From Trachythela sp. YZ-2020 (Eukaryota > Cnidaria > Anthozoa > Malacalcyonacea > Clavulariidae): a DNA stretch of 64,000 nt. The stretch spans positions 186,001 to 250,000 of the forward strand of contig JADLSH010000327.1 in assembly GCA_016169945.1 (NCBI GenBank), written 5' to 3'. The translations under genes and the position numbers were made by a program. The notes under the pieces were generated by a model. That model was not told the origin of the DNA, did no database searches, and worked only from the letters and a program-made list of their open reading frames with translations. This document shows positions 55,330 to 64,000 of this stretch, piece after piece. Within the stretch, counting starts at the first letter, position 1, and each line of letters starts with the position of its first letter.

Positions 55330-56205
55330 GACTCGTATCCAGACCTCTATACAGAAGTTGAGCACGTGGATGACATGTTGGGGAGGACAAGGAGAAAAAA
55401 ACTTGTTCTAAAATCCTCACAACCTCTCCAAGCTCCCCCCTTACGCGATCAGCTGGAGAACATCCAGACGAAGGACCTTCGCTCGAAACGTCGAAGTTCT
55501 TGTTGAATTTATCGTGTACCGGGTGGGGAAAAAAAAGTACGACTGTTTGATTTAGCATAACTTAAAAACTAAAAGAGCTATCACATTTAAACAAGCTTTT
55601 GTACATTCAACGATGTCTAACTTAAATTTTAATATGTACCATGTGCATTTTCATGCAATATTGACCGAGATAGCTGGGTTTAAACTTGAGTAAACATTTT
55701 TGGAAGTGTCGAGAATTAGCTAAAAATGGTCTAATAAATAATTTGATAACCATTAGCATTTTACGCAAGTATTCGTTTCAATGAAGTGAAGTTGAAGTTA
55801 GAAGGCCAAATGTTAGAATAAAAGAGCATATCTATTCAAGAAACATTTCTAACTTCAACTTCACTTCATTTAAATAATACTCACGATAAAATGGTCACGG
55901 TTGTCAAATTAGTTTAATAGGCCGTTTTTAGCTAATTCTCGACAGTTCCAAAAGTGTTTAGTCAAGTTTAAACGCAGCTATCTCAGTCAATATTGCATGA
56001 AAATGCACATGGCATATATCAAAATTTAGGTTAGACATCGCTGAATTCAAAGCAACTTGTTTAAATGTAATAACTCTTTTAGTTTTTAAGTTATGCTAAA
56101 TCAAACAGTCGTACCTTTTTTTGCCCCACCCGGTATAGTTTTTCCTTAAAGAACCGCAGCATATCGTGTATACCTACGCTGGAAGCACGCGTTCAAAATA
56201 TTATC
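55330..56205 (+). repeat. CGAAGG/CCTTCG family copy split by a palindromic MITE
   Basis: CAGACGAAGGACCTTCGCTC at 55470 and CCTACGCTGGAAGCACGCG at 56173 are the two halves of the repeat seen whole at 2258-2360 and 35094-35210. The MITE 55520-56133 lies between them. Confidence 0.85.
55520..56133. mobile_element. 614-bp nearly complete palindrome, TA target (mariner-like)
   Basis: Ends CCGGGTGGGG and CCCCACCCGG are flanked by TA. The arms of ~290 bases run almost to the centre (AAGTGAAGTTGAAGTTAGAA ... TTCTAACTTCAACTTCACTT), leaving ~45 unpaired bases. It has no coding sequence. Confidence 0.92.
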
Positions 56206-56700
56206 AGAAAACAAGAGTTGCCTGAGATTCGCGACAGGAATAGTTTAGTGCGCAAAACAGAGCTCTGAGATAATTATAGAATTTGGTAAACAAGTGTTAT
56301 AAACAGCCATATGGTGCTATTTTTGTTAAACTGGTTCTTAGAAATTGCAAAACACTAGCCTGACTATAGGTGTTGAAAATTCTTATATAACTGTGTAATT
56401 CTATGAGACAAAATGTAAAATGGTGATGCTACAGACAAACAAGAAGATGCATATCGGATACATAACAAATTGACATGTACTTTAAACTATTCAAAGTGAG
56501 AAACAGTTGGGCTTAATATAGTCCAATAATTTTTATGGTTAGCAAAATCTACAAATATAAATTTGTGCAATATTAAAAGTGTTTTTTTGCTCTTAAATAT
56601 CTGTCAAAACAGAATGATATGTAATCGGGCGCCTAAATAATAGGATGTAATGAATGGTCACATGAATTTATTAATCATTTGCGTGTGAATTGCTTTTTTT
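56206..56700. other. No gene seen
   Basis: It contains the partner of the 54.99-kb repeat. Nothing else is recognised. Confidence 0.5.
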
Positions 56701-56704
56701 GTCA

Positions 56705-57292
56705 TCAATTAATAATAATAATAATAATAATGATTTATTGGCAATACATCCACAAAGTGGCTCTTAATAATAATAATAATAATAATAATAATGATTTATT
56801 GGTAATACATCCACAAAGTGGCTCTTCGCGTATCAATCAATATTCTATGTACAGATTATATATATGTAGTCTTGTAGATATGCTACTAATTCGTGAAAAC
56901 GAAATATCCAAATATTAAAACTAATTAAATTGAGAAAACAAAACAATGTAGGCCTACGTCAACATTCATGCACAATGAATAAAATTCTACTGAGTTCTTG
57001 ATATTGCCTTCTCGACAAAATACGTTGTAGTCCGTACAATTCCTCGTTTCATGTATGCAGTATAGGTAAACTATTAAAAACTTTTGCCGATTGGTCTTGA
57101 AATGTATTGCTAATTAACGGGATTTCAAGTTGTATACTACTCTTTGATCTAAGAACTCGAGAGTGTTCAGTAATTTTAATGTCGGATAATTCGGCCAATC
57201 TATTGTGCAATGAATCGCTTTATGAGCAGCTTTGAGGGTGTTCCATTCGCGTTGTTCTCTTAACGTTAACCACTTCAGGGACAAGACATCAT
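56705..57292 (-). pseudogene. LINE 3'-end fragment with duplicated tail
   Basis: On the minus strand LSLKWLTLREQREWNTLKAA and then NTFQDQSAKVFNSLP (shifted frame) are the C-terminal end of a LINE ORF2. The 3' end, GAGCCACTTTGTGGATGTAT ... CAATAAATCATTATT, occurs twice in tandem (56705-56765 and 56766-56830), each with its own (TTA)n tract. There is no RT. Confidence 0.75.
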
Positions 57293-57700
57293 CTATACAT
57301 AGTTAATATATACGACAGGGTTTCGAAGCCCGGCAAACTTCAAAGGGACACGTGACCTTTCCCTCAACTATGTTGAAGTTTTCGTCACGTGACAAAAGTA
57401 GTGCACAAATGTGTGATTTCGTAGTAGAAATCCCTATTAACGTTTCGAAAATCTTCAATTTTTGAACGCGATGCAGAACTTATGAAAACCAGAGTATTTG
57501 TTCCTTCATAAGCTATGCAAAGGCATGTTTTACCAACTTTTAATCGCAAAGACCCATCGTGTTTCGCTGGCCATACTATATCGCGACGGGGCGTGAGCTA
57601 TCATGTTACAACTTTGAGTCAAGGATAACAAGCCAAATATTCGAAAATACGCCTGGAATCTCCCAGATTATAGCGAGTTTGTTTCGGTGAATATATTTAT
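57293..57700. other. No gene seen
   Basis: Nothing I can name, on either strand. Confidence 0.45.
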
Positions 57701-57702
57701 AT

Positions 57703-58020
57703 ATTCCAGTGTGTATAGTTGGGTGTACTTTAGTTTGGAAAGGACAGTGTACTTATTGTGTAAACTTTAGCCATTAAAGCTATTTTTAATGAAAATGGCT
57801 TTTGAAAGGTATAAGAAAGTGTTGATAAAATTTAATGAGTGAATTTTGAATGAGTGTTCAATCAAATTTAAAGACACTGATGTTTTATTAATGAGTGTTC
57901 TATCACATTTAAAGATACTGATGTTTTATTAATGAATTCTGTAGTACATGGTAGAAAGATTGATTAAAGATGCATTTCTTTTGTATTTTGCTTATGAATA
58001 ATTAATGAATTTTTGAAATA
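57703..58020 (+). repeat. Dispersed repeat with the empty MITE site
   Basis: Partner of 26371-26865. The single TA at 57945-57946 marks the unoccupied target. Confidence 0.9.
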
Positions 58021-58024
58021 TATA

Positions 58025-59025
58025 TATAAAAGTCTGCTCTTTTGATTAATAGCAAAAAGGGATGGGATACATTTTAAAGGTTTTAGAATGGCAATTATCA
58101 GTATAAGCACTAACAAGTATCATTTGTTTTTAAAGTACATATTAGAACCTGTTAGAACTGCCTAAATGCCTGTTATCTATTTTTTAATAAATACCTCATT
58201 CAGCCGGTCGCCATTTTACTGTTTACCCGGGTTGTGCAGGGCACCCGCAACATGAAATTCATTTCTAACACCCTTAAACTTTAACTAAAAGAACACTAAA
58301 CCCTTCGGTCTTGTCTTAATCTAACGTTTAATCTGTTGACCATTATCTGACCCTAAGTCTAAACCTATTATAAACCTAATGAGTATTATATAATGTTATT
58401 TCAGTTGTGATATCGCAAATCCGAATCCGACCTCACAAATCCGAATCAAGCAAATTTCAACGAAACTTAATTGCAGCCTATGTACCACATAGACTAGAAA
58501 TAGCCGTATATCTGAATGTCTTAAAGTTTCAATAAACATGTATAAATTTCTTATCAATAAACTTTCACTTTCCAGTGAACTAGAAAACCGCAAGAGTTCA
58601 CAGTACGTGCAAATATCTCATGCTGATGTACTTCAAATCATAAAAGCAAATATAATTAAATAAGTGGTTTTACTGTGATACAAAAATACGTATACATGAG
58701 GGGATATGAAAGATATAAATCCAACTCTATAACGTTAATTGAACCGTGAAAAAATTGAGTCAAGACCGCGAAGCAGGAGTGCGATTTGTAATCACAAGTA
58801 CTTGATTTCAGGTGCTTATATTAGCAGTTAGTAAAGCTCTTAGAAATGTGCCTAAGCTTCCACATCATTACTACCACCAGAAATTAGACATTTGCTTGAG
58901 TTTTCCTGATATAAGATTACTAATATGAGTATATATGATTATGTCTAGTGCTTCCAAGGCCTGCGGAACAGGCAGGTGTTACAAGTTGGTCAAAATGGCG
59001 TTCAAATGTTGGTCAATGTAGAAAA
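58025..59025. other. No gene seen
   Basis: 58080-58170 is weakly like 48530-48605 (CAAATAGCATTTAT...). Otherwise AT-rich and featureless. Confidence 0.45.
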
Positions 59026-59029
59026 TAGT

Positions 59030-59800
59030 TTACAATTTATCATTCATAGGGAGCTAAGCCGCCTAAAACTAGATTATAAGTGGTACAGTATATATATTTC
59101 CTACATAATATTTGTATAGATATAAATATTATGTACAGCAAAGATTGCTCAACTATTTGAGATTTGGGTGTTGTTCATATTTTTGTAACAATAAAATAGT
59201 CCTGCGATACTGAATGGAAAGTATACAATAAACTTAGTGCTAATACTATTGATAACATGTGCCTACGTCCGGAACGGCGCTTTGTGCCTTTGGCTCGGGA
59301 CTATATTACACTTAAATACAAAATGTAATTTTCATCACAGAGCTTTAGGTCCGGATAAGATATGTCTTCTGCATGTTTCACTGACAACTGATAAAATGTT
59401 TTAACTTTTATCCCAACAAAATTTGAAACAACGATTTATCACTGTCATCTTACAAAATATCTTATTGGTACCTGAAAACTGCCTTGAATTATTTTTTTCT
59501 GACAACTTAGATACAAGACCATACATATCATACATGCATACTTAGGTATTATTTCATGACTGTGCACGTTAATTAACTGTGTATAAGTCACCCGTATCAG
59601 CATAAAATATCACTGCATGCGCATACTGTGAACTTTTCCGGTTTTCCTGGAAGATTGATTGCAAATTCACAGTAAATTGCCTCAATGGCCATGCTGAAAG
59701 TGAAACTCTTTTTTCGAAGTTTATACATGTTTTCCAACACTTTTCAAGATTATTTCTATTATGCTCTATATAGTTCACAATACTGTAAGTATTTTCACAC
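59030..59800. repeat. Two dispersed repeats side by side
   Basis: 59030-59255 pairs with 18060-18250. 59261-59800 pairs with 30409-30930. They abut here but are separate elsewhere, so they may be parts of one longer element. Confidence 0.82.
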
Positions 59801-59810
59801 TCTAAAAACC

Positions 59811-60135
59811 CCGTGTGTAATTATACACACCTAAGGTGTGTATTAATACACATCCGTTTTGGAAAAAAGGTATATAATTACACATCTTTTGTAATATTGA
59901 TAACAAATGTGTATTTATACACACCTTGTCTACAAAATTACACACCTTAGGTGTGTGCGTGTACACACCTTGTATTTTTGGAATTACACACCTTTGCTTT
60001 ACACACCTTCCATTTACTAAAGATGTGTATTTATACGCACCTTTTTGGCAAATACACACCTTTGCTAATTACACACCTTTCAACCATACCCACCTTGCCC
60101 AATCTTACACACCTCGGATATTACACACCTGATCG
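59811..60135. repeat. Array of ~10 ACACACCT motifs
   Basis: TACACACCT/TTACACACCT occurs about ten times in 320 bases plus reverse copies (AGGTGTGT), two of them as the back-to-back palindrome ACACACCTnAGGTGTGT. Spacing is irregular. The core AGGTGTG is also the T-box half-site core. The ORFs here (THL/YTP-rich) derive from the array. Confidence 0.8.
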
Positions 60136-60139
60136 TTAA

Positions 60140-61555
60140 CAAAAGCCCTTTATAGTTAGCATACCTAGAATATATCTTTTCCTTAGCTTACTTGTTTATA
60201 GATGTGAAAAATTATAACATGTTTAAAACATACTTGTATTCAGCTAGAAATCACAATATGTATAAAAGATCATTGTCCCCGATCCCCCCCCCCCCCTCTG
60301 CCCCCTTCTCGCAGTCCCGGAAAACTTCCGTTTTAAAAAAAACAGCATGGAGCCACCGTAATAACAATAAATCCCATCATAAACCACGATAATGTGTATG
60401 CTATAATATTTCTATACGAATATATTGACATATATCGGGGGATGTATCAGTATGCTCACGTTTTCTGCGGTCAATTTCCGATTTCTGTGTAGTATTTTAT
60501 TCCTCGACATTTCAGAAGAGCTATCTATTTATTTAAATAACACAAAATCTGAAATATTTACTGGTGATTGGAGTTTTGTTACTCTATCAAAGAAATGAAC
60601 GAGAAATTAATAATTTCCGTAATGCGCGCGGACTGACAGACTGATGTCTAATCTTCGTCGTACGCGCGCCAAGGTCCACGGGATAGAATCATCACACCGG
60701 CCATATTTTCAAAAATTATAATTTTCTTTGTGTCTTTGTGTTCTTGGACTTTTTTTACCCAAGATGAACTGGATTTTCAGAAGTAATACATCAGCGACTA
60801 CTGAATATTATTCACGTAAGATTGTTGTTATGTTTTATGTGTAATAGAGCCATTTTGTGAGGAAATATTTGCAATCTTCGTTCGGGAATGTTAAGCATGT
60901 TGTCCCCGCTTAAAATTTGAATTTGCCGCGACAATATTTGAATTGAAACACTGAAAATAATACAGTTGGCATTTAAAATTATTTTAGCAAATGCTACTGT
61001 ACAAGATCTTATTTTATATGGACTTTCAATGCTTATATTTATCAACTTACTCTAAATATACTGTATTAATAGTTGAGCTCAAGAGATCCAAATATTGGCA
61101 TTCTTGTCATCACTATTAAACTAGTATACTGTTAATCAGAGTCATGCATCCAAATTCTGCTGTATTTTGTAAGCTGAAATGTTTCTTCGATACTAAATAG
61201 GTCAGCTTCGCATCACTATTATACTGTATATTTTCACATAGTTCGAAACCGGTCCAAGAGATGAATGTAAAATAACTGGGCCCGTTGTCCAGCTATTGTA
61301 GTCTATCACATGTAAATGTTTGAAGGCCTGATTGATATATTTTTATTGTGAGAATTTATGCACCATCGAGCTTTGAGGTCGCAATTTGAACAGCATACAT
61401 ATAATTATATAGTATTCCTCGCGTTTTGATTTCATCCATCGCACGTGATTTTGCACGATGAAACCTTGATATCAAAATAAGATACAACTTGAGATATTTA
61501 AGGAACACCCACCCGTCGTTTCTTCGGTCTATGGGGATCACACACACTATCGCTG
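60140..61555. other. Gene-poor stretch
   Basis: A C-tract lies at 60286-60300. GAGGTCGCAATTTGAACAG at 61374 resembles GAGGTCGCAAATTTACCAT at 61585. No coding region is supported. Confidence 0.5.
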
Positions 61556-61558
61556 CGT

Positions 61559-62110
61559 GATTGTGGAGGCAATTGCTCTAGTATGAGGTCGCAAATTTAC
61601 CATAGACCTCACGTTTTCCTTACGGAATTATTCAACCTGGCCTAGAGCCAATGTTACTTACAAAATCGGCGTGATTTCTGCATATGAGTATATGTCCTGA
61701 GCCAGATCAGTAATAATTATGTCACAAATATCTTTCTGATCATTAATTCCCAGGGTCCAGCTCAGAGTATATGTCCTGCAGGGCAGACTAGGATCCAGCT
61801 ATAAAGTATATGTCCTAGCCGCCTTTACTCAGGATCCAGCTCAAATCCGCGCGGTAAAAGTATATGTCTTGGGCAGATTAGGGCCCAAGCTGTAAATCAG
61901 TATAAGTCCTAATCAACTTTCCTCAAGATCCAGCTTTTCAATTACGAGTATATGCCCTGGGAACCGCTCAGCACCCAGCTCATCGCAGACAAACCAAAAT
62001 ATAGAGCAGTTGTCTCACACTTCCATAATGCCACAAAACATTGCTTGGTTTACTCTGTGTCATTCATCTTAGAATATAAGAATAGTGCTTGAGGACATTA
62101 AATGAGAATT
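61559..62110. repeat. Repeat copy containing a 413-bp hairpin-array segment
   Basis: The sides (GGCAATTGCTCTAGTATGAG at 61567-61587; ATAGAGCAGTTGTCTCACAC from 62001) are contiguous in the second copy at 62695-62830. The 413 bases 61588-62000 are extra. Within them six units start AGTATATGTCCT-like (61687, 61766, 61805, 61859, 61899, 61947) and end CCAGCT-like. Confidence 0.82.
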
Positions 62111-62690
62111 TTTTACCACAAAAATTACTGTTAATGGACGAAACTGACTATAGACTCTGGGCAATAAGTTTCATCTGTATTGTAAAAATATTTCGTTGTT
62201 TACATGCAGACCATGTCGCATCTACAAAGCTTACATTATTTGCTTGCCAAAGCCGGCGTATAGCCGTAGGCTACGAAGCACTTTATAGTTCGTCATTGTC
62301 CTAAAACCTTGCGTGATTCAATCATGAACAACAAAGGCGCTATAGTTAAACATACTTGGTTATAGTTTAGTAATTCCATATTACAATATCATTCTTACTT
62401 GGATCCAGCGGAACGAAGACTAACACGAAAAACCGACCCACCTCCCTAAACGCTTAAACCAACGACGCTATATATCCAACAATTTGAACTGTTCTTCCAC
62501 CGAAAGCCGATTAATTACCTGCGACGTAAACATCTACATTTCGTCATGGTCGCCCATTACGCCCGCTAAGAAGAACTACATCAGTGCTGCTCCTTGGCAT
62601 TAACAGTTATATGAACACTCAGAAATGTGATCAAGTAATATGCTAAATGAAATGTCTTGTAATTTTGAATTATGAAATAAAGAAATGAAG
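62111..62690. other. No gene supported
   Basis: The ORF at 62089-62304 has no recognisable domain. Nothing else is seen. Confidence 0.45.
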
Positions 62691-62691
62691 T

Positions 62692-62832
62692 GATTGAGGC
62701 AATTGCTCTAGTATGAGATAGAGCAGTTGTCTCACACTTCCATAATGCCACAAAATATTGCTTGGTTTACTCTGTGTCATTCATCTTAGAATATAAGAAT
62801 AGTGCTTGAGGACATTAAGTGGAGATTTAGTA
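62692..62832. repeat. Repeat copy without the hairpin array
   Basis: Near-identical to 61565-61587 joined to 62001-62110. It serves as the comparison sequence for the 413-bp segment. Confidence 0.88.
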
Positions 62833-62839
62833 CCAAGAA

Positions 62840-63480
62840 TATTCCCCCTTTTTACACAAAAATATCTTGCTTCAAAAGTTGATCATAGATGTTAAATTAT
62901 ATCATGCCTACAGTATGTTCCAAGAGTAGAGAGCACTAAATCTGACTTTTCCCTAGTATAGTTGTAAATTATAACACATTCTGATTTTAGATTCTGTGAG
63001 TCCCTCCTTACTATCCGCCACTGCTTAATATTGCAGAATTCTATAATGTTCCTGCACAAATTGAAAAATTGTCTGTGAGCAGTGTTTGCACATGTTTTAA
63101 AATTATGCCTGACCGGTACCTATCTTGAGATATTAACCATTAGTGATGTGCCCTAATTCCCCATACATTAGTTTACTATGACTATGTTTAACACTAGATG
63201 ATTGTGCTTGCTGAAGCGAGAGCGCCGAATGTTAGCCGGTTAACCAAACTGTTTACCCAAGGCAATTTCCTCATTTGACCCTAGTATCCCTACATTGTTA
63301 TACTCTGTCTAACGCCAGACGATTTTGCTCGTCAAGGGGAGAGTGTTGGATATTCATGGGCTAAATAGACATAATTATGAGATGCCTGTTTATTGGCATT
63401 CAATATTTACTCTATTATATGTGCTACATATCAAGCTGTCAGGTTGTGCTAATACATGTATATAATATGTTGACTTATCT
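62840..63480. other. Non-coding
   Basis: 63175-63235 and 63297-63355 share GACTATGTTTAACACTAGAT / TACTCTGTCTAACGCCAGAC-like text, a weak tandem pair. No gene. Confidence 0.45.
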
Positions 63481-63488
63481 TGACACAG

Positions 63489-63563
63489 ATACTGCATATT
63501 TGGAGCTGGCGAAAGAAGGTGTATTTATGTATTGTTCACCTTGGCCTAGAGCTGGACTCAAAG
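63489..63563 (+). CDS. Isolated candidate exon, unknown protein
   Basis: Acceptor TTATCTTGACACAG is followed by TAYLELAKEGVFMYCSPWPR and AGLK, then donor CAAAG|GTTAGA. The 75 bases are open in one frame only, avoid the surrounding AT bias and have the composition of a conserved exon (Trp, Cys, Pro cluster). I do not recognise the family. If real, the gene extends beyond the right edge on the plus strand, and upstream exons lie in the featureless DNA before it. Confidence 0.4.
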
Positions 63564-64000
63564 GTTAGAACAACTATATTTACGATCAGTTGTTTCAAAT
63601 GTAAATATCTCCAGACGTGTTTACTCTCTGGCAACAGTAGAACTATGCAATAACATCACGAGGAATCGATTGCCGGTACTTTCAAGCCGATAGGGGCAAA
63701 GATCCCGGAGATTTAGCTTCCGAAGTTGTCCGAGCGTGCGCCGACAATACCGGCTTCGCAACAAAGAAAGCATTTTCACGAGAATTGCCATAAAATTAAA
63801 GGGCTAGATTATTTCGTAATTCAATAAAAATGGAGTCGTTGTAAAGATATTGTCAATAGCTATCCAATGGTGGTATTTACGTGTAGCGTGTAAACCAAAG
63901 GTAGGAAAGCGAAATGAATATTTAATTAATTTACATTTTTGTTAATTTGTAAACAAAACAAAATTCAGAGTGTTTAAAAGGGGCTAAATCGGCCGCATAG
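63564..64000. other. Right edge, nothing further recognised
   Basis: A GCCGGTA...TACCGGC inverted pair at about 63672-63752 may form a hairpin. No other feature is seen. Confidence 0.4.

Noticed and set aside
59802..60139. THL/YTP-rich ORFs
   Set aside because: Translations of the ACACACCT array in several frames.
1..64000. CRISPR array, bacterial operon or phage structure
   Set aside because: No regular repeat-spacer pattern, no Shine-Dalgarno-led gene strings. Introns, LINEs and MITEs show the DNA is eukaryotic.

Overview
The window looks like non-model animal DNA, most probably from a cnidarian or another early-branching invertebrate. It is AT-rich, has few genes, and its coding pieces are exons with GT/AG junctions. 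It carries LINEs of several clades, Penelope-like element (PLE) remnants, hammerhead-ribozyme repeats, hAT, mariner and piggyBac-type MITEs, KIAA1958/Crypton-like exons, a RecQ-like helicase scrap and a membrane-anchored TRADD-N-like protein. This mixture is typical of anthozoans, but the taxon is an inference and no rRNA or mitochondrial marker is present. Layout. 0-2.4 kb: a foldback repeat, then two PLE fragments in opposite orientation around a tandem 153-bp repeat that carries a hammerhead ribozyme with intact core. 2.4-7.05 kb: a nearly complete LINE (ORF1 with two CCCH fingers; ORF2 with endonuclease and RT, broken by one frameshift). 7.3-12.25 kb, minus strand: four exons of an isoaspartyl peptidase/L-asparaginase family gene, with a hAT MITE close to one acceptor; the last exon(s) are not in the window. 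13.8-17.15 kb: a second LINE with frameshifts. 20.1-21.5 kb: a 730-bp tandem duplication holding four related first-exon modules, each just downstream of a 15-bp motif. 22.9-25.2 kb, minus: an R2-superclade-like LINE with a duplicated nuclease core, then another LINE 3' end. 25.7-29.1 kb: MITEs, a KIAA1958-like exon and a third RT-bearing LINE. 29.4-32.7 kb: a long-TIR element, SINE-like pieces and a short coding exon homologous to one at 22.2 kb. 33.1-33.6 kb, minus: a 167-residue membrane protein resembling TRADD-N-associated proteins. 34.9-35.8 kb: helicase and LINE scraps. 36.1-41.9 kb: a 5.83-kb near-perfect palindrome bounded by a 6-bp direct repeat, with AG...CT ends and one copy of a C2H2 zinc-finger gene per arm; the right copy is intact and the left is frameshifted. 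42-49 kb: circularly permuted and duplicated repeats, two retrozyme-like blocks with hammerhead relics, and piggyBac-like and hAT MITEs. 50.7-54.8 kb: a large interrupted inverted repeat with a 58-bp hairpin insertion near its centre. 55.3-64 kb: an almost fully palindromic mariner-like element, LINE 3' ends, an array of ACACACCT motifs, a 413-bp segment of repeated hairpins, and one isolated possible exon at the end. Functionally there is little coordinated gene content. Two host-type genes (asparaginase family and TRADD-N-like) sit among several layers of mobile DNA. Several insertions are datable relative to each other because empty or intact versions of the target repeat occur in the same window. 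The strongest candidates for something undescribed are the 5.83-kb palindromic element with its zinc-finger gene, the hammerhead/PLE cluster, the four-module first-exon array, and the hairpin array at 61.7 kb.
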